A stretch of DNA of 29,317 nt from assembly GCA_020024915.1 (NCBI GenBank), contig JAHHSZ010000009.1:1-29317 (forward strand), written 5' to 3'. The notes under the pieces were generated by a model, which was given only the letters and a program-made list of their open reading frames with translations, was not told where the DNA came from and did no database searches. Below, piece by piece: positions 1 to 8,171 of the stretch (the stretch's first letter is position 1; every line of letters starts with the position of its first letter). Made by a program: the position numbers and the translations under genes. The DNA comes from Fusobacterium sp. Lineage in GTDB: Bacteria > Fusobacteriota > Fusobacteriia > Fusobacteriales > Fusobacteriaceae.

Positions 1-646
1 CTAGAAGAACAATCTCCCCTTTGATTGGATTTTTAGACAATTTTTCAATAAGTTCAGTAGTAGTTCCTCTCAGTATCTCCTCATAAATTTTAGTAATCTC
101 TCTAATTATTACTACCTCTCTTACACCTATAAACTGCTCTATATCTCTCAATGTCTTCTCTATTCTAAATGGAGACTCATATATGACTATTGTTCTCTCT
201 TCTTCAGCTAAAGATTTCAAAAGAGTTTGTCTTCCCTTTTTCTTTGGTAAAAATCCCTCAAAACAAAATCTTCTCATACTCAATCCAGCTACAGAAGCTG
301 AAGCTGTAAGAGCACTTGCTCCAGGAATAGGAACAACTTTTAGCCCCTCTTTGTGAGCTGCATCTACCAATTCATATCCAGGATCTGATATGCAAGGAGT
401 TCCTGCATCAGTTACTAGTGCAATATCTTTTCCCTCTTTTAAAAGGTTTATTATATTTGCTATCTGATGCATTTTAGTGAACTCATCATATCTATATACA
501 GTATTTTCAATTTCAAAATGGTTTAATAATTTTTTAGTAACCCTTGTATCTTCAGCAAAGATATAATTTACCTCTTTTAAAATACGTATACCTCTTAGAG
601 TCATATCTTCAAGGTTCCCAATAGGTGTTGCCACTATATATAACAT
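1..646 (-). CDS. rsmI: 16S rRNA (cytidine1402-2'-O)-methyltransferase RsmI, C-terminus cut by window edge
   Basis: RsmI methylates the ribose of C1402 in the decoding centre of 16S rRNA using S-adenosylmethionine. About 215 codons are visible; the 3' end runs off the left edge. The N-terminus reads VATPIGNLEDMTLRG, the hallmark of the family, followed by AEDTR, TDAGTPCISDPG, PGASAL and YESPFRI, all typical of the SAM-dependent tetrapyrrole-methylase fold. The ATG at 646 follows AGGAGAGGAAGAAT, and only 12 bases separate it from the stop of ctpA, so it is the last visible gene of the long minus-strand operon. No frameshift is visible. Family assignment is firm; the missing C-terminus cannot be judged. 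Confidence 0.95.
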   Translation of the reverse strand, partial: MLYIVATPIGNLEDMTLRGIRILKEVNYIFAEDTRVTKKLLNHFEIENTVYRYDEFTKMHQIANIINLLKEGKDIALVTDAGTPCISDPGYELVDAAHKEGLKVVPIPGASALTASASVAGLSMRRFCFEGFLPKKKGRQTLLKSLAEEERTIVIYESPFRIEKTLRDIEQFIGVREVVIIREITKIYEEILRGTTTELIEKLSKNPIKGEIVLL

Positions 647-658
647 ATTCTTCCTCTC

Positions 659-1960
659 CTATTTTCTTTCTAAAAGCATTCCTTTTAAGATTCCAATAGC
701 TGTATCCAATTGAATATCTTTATGTTTCTCAAACTCTTCAGCTTTCTTTTCTCCGATAACTTCTTTTATTATCTCTTTCTTATTTTCTTTTGATTCTTTT
801 TCATCAATATTAGTTACCATTCCATCAAAAAGCATATAATCCTCTTTATCTTCTACTTTTACATCTGGCTCTATTCCAATACCATGAATACATACTCCAC
901 TAGGTGTATAGTACTTAGCTATTGTAAGTTTTATTCCATCCCCATCAGGTAAATTAACTAATGTCTGTACACTTCCCTTACCAAAAGTTTTTTCACCTAT
1001 CAAAAGACCTCTCTTATTATCTTTAATTGCTCCTGCAACAATCTCAGAGGCTGAGGCACTTCCCTCGTTAATCAATATTACCAAAGGAAAATTTCCATAG
1101 AATTTTCCCTCTCTATTAGATATTTGCTCTTCACCATCTTTTGATTTTACACTTACTACTTTACCCGACTTTAAGAACATAGATGATATTTTTATTGCTT
1201 GATCTAAAGCTCCGCCAGGATTGCTTCTAAGGTCAAGTACTAGAGCTTTCATTCCTTTTTTCTGTAACTCTTCTAATCCTTTTGCAACATCTGGATATAC
1301 ATTTTCACCAAATTGAGTAAGTCTCAAATATCCTATCTTATTTTTATCATCTAGCATCTTAGTCTTAACATATTTTAACTCTACAACTGCTCTTACTATC
1401 TCTATCTCTTTAGGCTCTTTTAGTCCATCTCTTATCACTGTAACTTTAACTTTTGTATTCTCTTTTCCCTTTAATTTTTTTACAGCCTCTTCACTTGTAA
1501 GATTATATGTAGACTTTCCATCTATTGCTATAATCTTATCTTTAGGCTTTATTCCAGCTTTATACCCTGGACTATCTTCAATAGGTGACACTACCACTAG
1601 GGGCTCATTTACTCTTTTTTGCACTACCATTCCCACTCCAACATATTTGCCTTTTATATCTTCTTGAAAATTTTCTAACTGCTTTTTTGTAAAATAATTA
1701 GAATGTGGATCCTCAAGAGATTCCACCATCCCTTTTAAAGCTCCTTGCATAAGAACTGTTTTATCTATTTTTTTATCTCCAACATAATTTTGATTGATAA
1801 CATCCATAATATCTGATAACTCTTTTAACTGTCTGATGTTTGTTAAAAATCCAACTGATTCCTCATTATCCTTACTCTTATTCTCTTTTCCAAAACAATT
1901 AGTAAAAATAAGTGCTGACATTAAGATTATTACCAACTTATTTTTTAATACACAATTCAT
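659..1960 (-). CDS. ctpA: S41 family C-terminal processing protease (CtpA/Prc-like)
   Basis: A 433-residue exported serine protease that cuts proteins near their C-termini in the envelope. Residues 1-20 form a hydrophobic signal segment. The order is a substrate-recognition region, a PDZ domain at about 105-190 (GVGMVVQ, SPGYKAGIKPKDKIIAIDG) and a tail-specific protease core at about 205-365. Aligning SASASE...FGKG with E. coli Prc puts the catalytic Ser at 303 and Lys at 328. A charged tail follows from about 370. A Cys at 22 follows FTN, so a lipoprotein form is possible, but Asn before the Cys is atypical. The ATG has a good AGGAGGGG site and overlaps the tlyA stop (ATGA). Prc/Ctp family membership is clear; substrates are unknown. 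Confidence 0.93.
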   Translation of the reverse strand: MNCVLKNKLVIILMSALIFTNCFGKENKSKDNEESVGFLTNIRQLKELSDIMDVINQNYVGDKKIDKTVLMQGALKGMVESLEDPHSNYFTKKQLENFQEDIKGKYVGVGMVVQKRVNEPLVVVSPIEDSPGYKAGIKPKDKIIAIDGKSTYNLTSEEAVKKLKGKENTKVKVTVIRDGLKEPKEIEIVRAVVELKYVKTKMLDDKNKIGYLRLTQFGENVYPDVAKGLEELQKKGMKALVLDLRSNPGGALDQAIKISSMFLKSGKVVSVKSKDGEEQISNREGKFYGNFPLVILINEGSASASEIVAGAIKDNKRGLLIGEKTFGKGSVQTLVNLPDGDGIKLTIAKYYTPSGVCIHGIGIEPDVKVEDKEDYMLFDGMVTNIDEKESKENKKEIIKEVIGEKKAEEFEKHKDIQLDTAIGILKGMLLERK

Positions 1961-2766
1961 ATTGCCCCTCCTAAATTTCTCCCCATTTTTACAATTTCAT
2001 CTATATTTACACTTATCTCTTTTACTGGATCTTTTCCAAATAGTGAAATATACTCTACATTTCCTTTAGTTCCAGTTATAGGTGAAAAGTCAAGTCCTTC
2101 CAAATAGAGTCCCTCTGCTCTTCCATACTCTATAATCTCTTTTATAACCTCTATATGCTTATCTTTGTTTTTTACTAGTCCCCCTTTTTCTATATACTCT
2201 TTTTCAACCTCAAATTGTGGTTTTATCAAGGCCATCAACTTTGTTTCAAATTTAAAAAATTTAACTAGGTCTCCTATTATCTTTCTTATAGATATAAAAG
2301 ATACATCCATAACTATATAATCTATCCCACTGTAGTCAATATCTTCAAGAGTCAAATCTTTAATATGCATATTCTCTATAGATTTTACTTGTAAATTATT
2401 TCTCAATTTCCAATCCAATTGATTTGTTCCAACATCCACTGAATATACAAATTCAGCTCCATTTTGTAAAGCACAGTCAGTAAATCCACCTGTTGATGCT
2501 CCCACATCCAAAATTTTTTTTCCTAAAAAATCTAGAGAAAAAACTGATACAGCCTTCTCTAATTTTAATCCACCACGACTCACATATTTTAAAGAATCTC
2601 CCTTTATTCTTATGTTCAATTCTTTATCTGATTTTATCATAGTTCCACTTTTGTCGATTTTTTTATCATCTATTATTACAAGTCCAGCCATAATTGCTCT
2701 TTGTGCCCTCTCCTTGTCTGGATAAAAACCTCTTTTTACAAGTAAAACATCCAATCTCTCTTTCAT
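1957..2766 (-). CDS. tlyA: TlyA family rRNA 2'-O-methyltransferase
   Basis: A 269-residue S4-domain plus FtsJ/RrmJ-type methyltransferase. TlyA proteins methylate riboses in 16S and/or 23S rRNA; in some species this affects capreomycin sensitivity, and older annotations call it hemolysin A. Residues 1-60 are the S4 RNA-binding domain (RLDVLLVKRG, RAIMAG). YVSRGGLKLEKA at about 61-72 carries the family Lys, and DVGASTGGFTDC at 87-98 is the SAM-binding loop. The length is usual. The start has GAGGTG upstream, and the last codons overlap the ctpA start by four bases, which implies translational coupling. The exact methylated nucleotide cannot be read from sequence, and the hemolysin role is doubtful. 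Confidence 0.92.
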   Translation of the reverse strand: MKERLDVLLVKRGFYPDKERAQRAIMAGLVIIDDKKIDKSGTMIKSDKELNIRIKGDSLKYVSRGGLKLEKAVSVFSLDFLGKKILDVGASTGGFTDCALQNGAEFVYSVDVGTNQLDWKLRNNLQVKSIENMHIKDLTLEDIDYSGIDYIVMDVSFISIRKIIGDLVKFFKFETKLMALIKPQFEVEKEYIEKGGLVKNKDKHIEVIKEIIEYGRAEGLYLEGLDFSPITGTKGNVEYISLFGKDPVKEISVNIDEIVKMGRNLGGAI

Positions 2767-2774
2767 ATTACACC

Positions 2775-3599
2775 TCAGATTTTAAAGATCTCCTCATCTA
2801 TCATATATGGTAAAAGAGGACTTTCTAACATTATATTTTTAAATCCTTTTTTATCAACTATTCTTTTTAACTTTTCTGTCTCTCTTACTCTTTGAATAAA
2901 AAAGTTATCTCCAATTGGAATCTTTTTATTCTTTTTATAGTAATTCAAAAGTTGTTTAGTAGTCTTTACTTTCAACTCCTGCTTAGCTCTCTTTAATCTA
3001 TCCTTTATAACTCCTTGAGTACAGTTTAATTTCTCTGGAATATCATCTAGTTGAACCCCTTTAGCCATTAATTCCAAAATCTTATCTGCTCCAATAGGAT
3101 TTATTCGATGATATTTAGCTGAATACATATCAGCCCTATGTACTATGTGAGCCTCTTTACTGTTAGGCTGAATCTTCCCCCATTTTCCATGATGAGAAAG
3201 AACTATATGGATTATATTCTTCTTTATATTATCCTTTAACTCCATACCTACCTTCTCTTCTATCTCTTTTAATACTTTTTCTGCCTCTTTTGTGATATAC
3301 TCTGGTTTCTTTAGCATCATCTGAGAATGTGAGAATTTTTCTTCAGTTTTTCTTATACTTCCCTTACTTAAGTCATGTATTATAATTCCAACTGTTAGAG
3401 CAAAAAAATCAACTCTCTCTTTAGCCTCTAAATATGTTCTATAATCCCTTTTTAATTCATCTATTGAAATTTTTAAAACATCATATGTATGAGTTGACAC
3501 CTTTACTCCCTGATCATCAAAAAGCTCTAAATCTTGTACCATCTCTAGATTTAAAAGAGAGTTTATAAATTCTAATGCTTTTTTATTCTTTTCTTGCAT
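2775..3599 (-). CDS. HD-domain phosphohydrolase with C-terminal LuxR-like helix-turn-helix
   Basis: A 274-residue soluble protein with no specific name that I recognise. An HD metal-dependent phosphohydrolase domain covers about residues 30-165: His37 (STHTYD), His75-Asp76 (IIHDLSKG), His136-His137 (LSHHGKWG) and Asp157 (VHRADMYS), the full set of likely metal ligands. Residues 171-219 (for example KGVQLDDIPEKLNCTQGVIK) resemble a LuxR/GerE-type DNA-binding helix-turn-helix. A basic tail of about 55 residues follows. The start has GAGGAAAAAATAG upstream and overlaps the end of dxs by 17 bases. HD proteins of this kind cleave nucleotides, cyclic dinucleotides or RNA; the substrate here is unknown. 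The HD call is firm and the helix-turn-helix call is by eye. Confidence 0.75.
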   Translation of the reverse strand: MQEKNKKALEFINSLLNLEMVQDLELFDDQGVKVSTHTYDVLKISIDELKRDYRTYLEAKERVDFFALTVGIIIHDLSKGSIRKTEEKFSHSQMMLKKPEYITKEAEKVLKEIEEKVGMELKDNIKKNIIHIVLSHHGKWGKIQPNSKEAHIVHRADMYSAKYHRINPIGADKILELMAKGVQLDDIPEKLNCTQGVIKDRLKRAKQELKVKTTKQLLNYYKKNKKIPIGDNFFIQRVRETEKLKRIVDKKGFKNIMLESPLLPYMIDEEIFKI

Positions 3600-5409
3600 C
3601 TATTTTTTCCTCAATTCTTCCTATTAAATTTTCGCCTCTTAACCCAAACTCTTCCAAAAGTCCATCTCTCTTACCATGAGGTATAGCTCCATTTTCTATA
3701 GATATTTTTTTTATTATCTTACTTATATTCTTTTTATTGTAAAATTCCATTATACTACTTCCAAAAGAATTTTTCTCATAGGCTTCTTCTAAAACAAATA
3801 TATTCTCATATTTATTTACACAATCTAAAAGATACTCTTCATCTAAAGGTTTTAGTGTCGATGCATTTACTATTGTTCCTTTTATTCCTTTAGATTTTAA
3901 TCTATCCTCTATACTTAAAATCTCTTTTATCATACTTCCTGTAGCTATAAAAAGATTTTCTTTTCCTTTTCTTATCTCATTCCATTTTCCAAATCTAAAT
4001 TTATTCTCTTCAGCTATATTATACTCTATCTCTCTTGGTACTCTAATAACTAAAGGTCCATCTTGAAAATTTTTAGAAAATTCTAACATCTCTATCAATT
4101 CTTTAGATGTAGCAGGTGCCATCACAACATAGTTCGGAATTGTTAAAAACATTGAAACATCATATAACCCGTTGTGAGTCTTTCCATCCTCTCCTACAAT
4201 TCCAGCTCTATCAACTATAAACCTAACTGGTAATTTTTGTAAAGATATATCATGTATCAGTTGACTATATCCTCTTTGTAAAAAAGTTGAATAGATAGCC
4301 ACATAAGGTTTTTTGCCCTGTGTTGCCAATCCACCAGCAAAGGTTACTGCATATCCCTCTGCTATTCCTGTATCTATGGCTCTTTCTGGAAATCTCTTAA
4401 AAAACTCTCCCAAACCTGTTCCCTTAACCATACCAGAACAGATAGCAAATATATCTTTATCCTCTTCAGCTAATTTAACTATCTCCTCTCCAAATATACT
4501 TGAATATGTCTTCATACTTGAAGCTGTAGTTCCCGTTTCCATATTAAATGGAGATATTCCATGAAATTTCTCCTTGTCCTCTTCAGCATAAGAGTAACCC
4601 TTTCCCTTTTGAGTTTTAATATGAATAAATATTGGCCCCTCCATATTTTTTATCTTATTAAGAGTTGAAAGTAATTCCTCAATATTATGTCCATCTAAGA
4701 CACCAAAAAATTTAAATCCAAGACTCTCTAGCATACTCAGAGGTAAAAAAAAGTTTTTTACTGAAAATTCCATCCTCTCTAAAGTATTTGACACTCCATT
4801 AGCTATCTTTATCTTTTTTATAATCCCTTTGACATCATCTCTAAAGTTCATATACTTCTCACTTATCATAAATTTTCCAAAAAATCTTGAAAGTGAGCCA
4901 ACATTCTTTCCAATTGACATTTCATTATCATTTAAAATAATAATAAGATTTTTTAATTTATTTCCACCTATATTATTTAGTGCTTCTAAAGAGTGTCCAT
5001 TTGATATTGATGCATCCCCTACTACTACGACTACTTTTTTATCTGGAGAGCCCATTGCTATCCCTGCTCCTGCTGAAAGAGCTGTTCCTGCATGTCCAGA
5101 TATAAATGGGTCTGTATCACTCTCTTTAGGATCACTAAATGGTCCTATTCCCCCTCTTTTCCTCAGAGTATGAAAATCTTTATCTCTTCCAGTAAGTAAT
5201 TTATGGACATATGACTGATGTCCAACATCAAATAGTAATCTATCTTTTGAAAAATCAAAAACTTTATGTAAGCATAGAGTCAGTTCAACTATCCCAAGGT
5301 TAGAAGATAGGTGTCCACCATTTTTACTCACTGTTTCAATTAGAGTTTTTCTTATACTTTCTGCCTTATTATTCATTTCTTCTATATTCATCTCTTGTAT
5401 ACTCTTCAT
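3583..5409 (-). CDS. dxs: 1-deoxy-D-xylulose-5-phosphate synthase
   Basis: DXS joins pyruvate and glyceraldehyde-3-phosphate with thiamine diphosphate, the first step of the MEP isoprenoid pathway, which also feeds thiamine and pyridoxal synthesis. The protein has 608 residues, close to the usual 620. Visible signatures are DVGHQSYVHKLLTGR (61-75), the thiamine-diphosphate motif GDASISNGHSLEALNN (131-146) ending in NDN at 160-162, EGYAVTFAGGLA in the middle domain and DRAGIVGEDGKTHNG in the pyrimidine domain. The start follows GGGGTAGGATAG. It sits five bases downstream of the PAP2-like gene, a reasonable neighbour because PAP2 proteins can act on polyprenyl phosphates made from this pathway. 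No defects are seen. Confidence 0.97.
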   Translation of the reverse strand: MKSIQEMNIEEMNNKAESIRKTLIETVSKNGGHLSSNLGIVELTLCLHKVFDFSKDRLLFDVGHQSYVHKLLTGRDKDFHTLRKRGGIGPFSDPKESDTDPFISGHAGTALSAGAGIAMGSPDKKVVVVVGDASISNGHSLEALNNIGGNKLKNLIIILNDNEMSIGKNVGSLSRFFGKFMISEKYMNFRDDVKGIIKKIKIANGVSNTLERMEFSVKNFFLPLSMLESLGFKFFGVLDGHNIEELLSTLNKIKNMEGPIFIHIKTQKGKGYSYAEEDKEKFHGISPFNMETGTTASSMKTYSSIFGEEIVKLAEEDKDIFAICSGMVKGTGLGEFFKRFPERAIDTGIAEGYAVTFAGGLATQGKKPYVAIYSTFLQRGYSQLIHDISLQKLPVRFIVDRAGIVGEDGKTHNGLYDVSMFLTIPNYVVMAPATSKELIEMLEFSKNFQDGPLVIRVPREIEYNIAEENKFRFGKWNEIRKGKENLFIATGSMIKEILSIEDRLKSKGIKGTIVNASTLKPLDEEYLLDCVNKYENIFVLEEAYEKNSFGSSIMEFYNKKNISKIIKKISIENGAIPHGKRDGLLEEFGLRGENLIGRIEEKIDARKE

Positions 5410-5414
5410 CTATC

Positions 5415-5900
5415 CTACCCCTGTAAATACTTCATGAAAACCAAACCAACTACTATTCCTGAAATACACCCAATCAATACCTCAAATGGGGTATGTCCTA
5501 AAAGTTCCTTTAACTTTTCACTTTTCTCCAATCCAAAATATCTCTCATATCTTTTCTGTCCTAATATAAGAGGTATCTTTTCAACAAACTGATTTATTAC
5601 TCCTGCTTGTTTTCCTGCTGCTCTTCTAATTCCTGTAGCATCATACATAACTATTCCTGACAATATGATTGAGATAGCAAACAGATCACTACTTATTCCA
5701 TAACGAATACCTATGCATGTTGTCAAACAAGAAACTGTAGAACTATGAGAGCTGGGCATACCACCTGTCTCCCACATTCTTTTTAGATTCAACCTTTTCT
5801 CTATGAAGATTGAACTAATTACCTTATAAAATTGTGCTATAAACCAAGCTACAAAAACTACATCTAGTACCCTATTGCCAAAAATTATCCCGGGACTCAT
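5415..5900 (-). CDS. Divergent PAP2 (DUF212/YuiD) family membrane protein
   Basis: A 161-residue integral membrane protein of the divergent PAP2 family, distant relatives of phosphatidic acid phosphatases. GGMPSSHSS at 46-54 matches the PSSHS-type phosphatase signature, with His52 the likely catalytic residue. About four hydrophobic segments are visible (near 10-30, 55-62, 70-85 and 138-158), and YDATGIRRAAGKQA is a further family block. The likely role is dephosphorylation of a lipid or polyprenyl phosphate at the membrane, but YuiD-type proteins are poorly characterised. The start follows AGAGGATATAAAT. It lies between yhbY (16-base gap) and dxs (5-base gap) in the long operon. Confidence 0.85.
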   Translation of the reverse strand: MSPGIIFGNRVLDVVFVAWFIAQFYKVISSIFIEKRLNLKRMWETGGMPSSHSSTVSCLTTCIGIRYGISSDLFAISIILSGIVMYDATGIRRAAGKQAGVINQFVEKIPLILGQKRYERYFGLEKSEKLKELLGHTPFEVLIGCISGIVVGLVFMKYLQG

Positions 5901-5916
5901 ATTTATATCCTCTTAC

Positions 5917-6222
5917 TTATATATTTTTTAATTCTAAAGAAATTACTGGTTTTTCTTCATTTTCTCTAAATAAGATTATAGTTCTTCCAATTATTCCTAC
6001 TACTTCAAACTCTTTACACTGAGATAATTGCTCCATTATCTCTCCTTTTTCCTCTTCACAATTTTGAAGTATCTTAACTTTTATAAGCTCTCTTGAATCA
6101 ATAGCATCTAATATACTTTGAATTAGATTGTCTGTTACACCATCTTTTCCTATTCTTACTAATGCATCTAAATCATGTGCTCTTTTTCTTAAATATGCTC
6201 TTCTTTTACTTGTCAATTTCAT
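5917..6222 (-). CDS. yhbY: YhbY/CRM-domain RNA-binding protein
   Basis: A 101-residue protein consisting almost entirely of one CRM domain, the family of E. coli YhbY, which associates with pre-50S ribosomal subunits. The basic N-terminus LTSKRRAYLRKRAHDL and the loop RIGKDGVTDN (GKDG at 25-28) are the family features, and IVGIIGRTIILFREN forms the closing strands. It has a strong AAAGGAG site and lies 15 bases after ribonuclease J, fitting a role in ribosome assembly or RNA maturation. Length and composition are normal for the family. Confidence 0.93.
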   Translation of the reverse strand: MKLTSKRRAYLRKRAHDLDALVRIGKDGVTDNLIQSILDAIDSRELIKVKILQNCEEEKGEIMEQLSQCKEFEVVGIIGRTIILFRENEEKPVISLELKNI

Positions 6223-6237
6223 TTTATTCTCCTTTTC

Positions 6238-8130
6238 CTATACTTCCATTATAATTGGTAATATCATTGGGGTTCTTTTTGTCTTATTATAAAAATATTT
6301 TGCTGCTATATCTCTTGTTAAATTCTTTAATAGCCCCCAGTCCTTTGAGTAATAATTCTGTGTGTCATCTATTTTTTCTTTTATGCTCTCTATTGCCTCT
6401 TTAATGATATCATCTGACTCTTTTGAATAAACAAATCCTCTTGTCACTATATCAGGACCTGCAACTATCTTTCTTGTTCTCTTATCCAAAGTGAATACTA
6501 TTACCACGACTCCATCTTGAGATAGTTGTTGTCTATCTTTTAAAACAATATTTCCTATATCTCCAACTCCTAGTCCATCAACAAGAGTACAACCTGCATT
6601 AACTTTTCCTTTTACCTTTGCACCTGATTTTGTCACTTCTATCTTGCTACCATTTTGAGCTATTATGATATTACTTTTAGATACTCCAGTTTCTATAGCT
6701 GTATCCTTATGAGCTTTTAACATCTTATGCTCTCCATGAACAGGCATAAAATACTTAGGCTTTATCAAGTTTAACATCAATTTTTGCTCATCCTTACTTC
6801 CATGACCAGAAACGTGTATTCCTGCTATCTTTTTAAATACAACTTGAGCATCATATTTTAATAAATTGTTTATATTATTAGATACTGCCCTCTCATTTCC
6901 AGGTATTGGAGTAGCAGATATGATTACTGTATCTCCCTCTTTTATCTTTATATGCTTATGCATATTTTTAGCTATTCTTGAAAGAGCTGCCATTGGTTCT
7001 CCCTGGGTTCCAGTACAAAGTATAACAACCTTATTATCCTTTAAGCTATCAACTTCTGACAATGGTACCATCATATCATTTGGAATATTTAAATATCCTA
7101 AGCTTCCTGCTATTTCAAAAACTTTAACCAAGCTTCTCCCATCTATAGCTATCTTTCTTCCATACTCCTGTGCTACATTAACTATCTGTTGTAATCTGTG
7201 TACGTGTGAAGCAAAAGCTGCCACTATTATTCTTCCCTTAGCTTTTGAAAACTCCACTTTAAATGCCTCTCCAACACTTCTTTCTGATGGTGTAAATCCA
7301 TCTACTTCAGAGTTTGTTGAGTCTGAAAGCATCAAATCTACTCCCTGCTCTCCTATTTGAGATAATCTAGCAAAATCTACTCCCTCTCCGTCTACTGGAG
7401 TTAAATCTATCTTAAAATCTCCTGTATGGAATACTGTTCCAGCTGGAGTCGTTACAAAAATAGAGTAAGCATCTGTTATTGAGTGAGTTATTTTTATAAA
7501 TTCTACAATAAAGTATTTTCCCACTTTTATCTTACTTCTTCCCTTTACCTCTTTCATCTTAGGGATATCCTTACCAAAACCATTTTCAAATTTTGATTTA
7601 GCTAGTGCAAGAGTTAATTTTCCTCCAAACATTGGAACACTCTTATCAATTTTTTGGTAAAGATATGGAATTGATCCTATATGGTCCTCATGTCCATGTG
7701 TAATAAATAACCCTTTTATCTTATCTTTATTATTTTCTAAAAAGCTAAAGTCTGGGATAACTAGATCTATTCCTAATAAGTTATCATCTGGAAATATAAC
7801 TCCAGAGTCAATTATTATAATCTCATCTCTATATTGGATTACAGTACTATTTTTCCCTACCTCTTCCAATCCACCTAGAGGAATAACATACATTTTCTCC
7901 TCTTTTGCACTCTTAATCTCTTTTATGTCACTTACTACTACTTTATCTAAATCTTTTACCTCTTTAGTTACTTTTTTAAGCTTTTCACTCTTTAGCTCTT
8001 TTATTCCAGCTTTAATAGCCTTTATTTTTTCTTTTATACCATCTACTCCACTAGTATTTTCTAGCTTTAATTTTTTTTCAAGTCTTCTTTTCTTCTCTTG
8101 ATTAATACTGCCTTTTTCTGTCCTTAACAT
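6238..8130 (-). CDS. rnj: Ribonuclease J with long basic N-terminal extension
   Basis: A 630-residue metallo-beta-lactamase/beta-CASP ribonuclease that combines endonuclease and 5'-3' exonuclease activity in mRNA turnover and rRNA maturation. The core begins near residue 80 (YVIPLGGLEEVGKNS), and its length of about 550 matches known RNase J proteins. HGHEDH at 145-150 supplies the zinc ligands, with GDFKIDLTP and PVHGEH further along. The first 79 residues are rich in Lys and Glu and look helical or disordered. They are probably real, because the ATG at 8130 has AAAGGAGAG directly upstream. It is the only RNase J in the window. Enzyme identity is firm; J1 versus J2 cannot be told. Confidence 0.95.
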   Translation of the reverse strand: MLRTEKGSINQEKKRRLEKKLKLENTSGVDGIKEKIKAIKAGIKELKSEKLKKVTKEVKDLDKVVVSDIKEIKSAKEEKMYVIPLGGLEEVGKNSTVIQYRDEIIIIDSGVIFPDDNLLGIDLVIPDFSFLENNKDKIKGLFITHGHEDHIGSIPYLYQKIDKSVPMFGGKLTLALAKSKFENGFGKDIPKMKEVKGRSKIKVGKYFIVEFIKITHSITDAYSIFVTTPAGTVFHTGDFKIDLTPVDGEGVDFARLSQIGEQGVDLMLSDSTNSEVDGFTPSERSVGEAFKVEFSKAKGRIIVAAFASHVHRLQQIVNVAQEYGRKIAIDGRSLVKVFEIAGSLGYLNIPNDMMVPLSEVDSLKDNKVVILCTGTQGEPMAALSRIAKNMHKHIKIKEGDTVIISATPIPGNERAVSNNINNLLKYDAQVVFKKIAGIHVSGHGSKDEQKLMLNLIKPKYFMPVHGEHKMLKAHKDTAIETGVSKSNIIIAQNGSKIEVTKSGAKVKGKVNAGCTLVDGLGVGDIGNIVLKDRQQLSQDGVVVIVFTLDKRTRKIVAGPDIVTRGFVYSKESDDIIKEAIESIKEKIDDTQNYYSKDWGLLKNLTRDIAAKYFYNKTKRTPMILPIIMEV

Positions 8131-8171
8131 TTTCTCTCCTTTTTCCTTATTTTACCTCCACCATTACAAAT

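Noticed and set aside
6866..7360. Plus-strand open frame of 164 codons
   Set aside because: Antisense to the ribonuclease J core, which has intact catalytic motifs; no ribosome site or recognisable domain.
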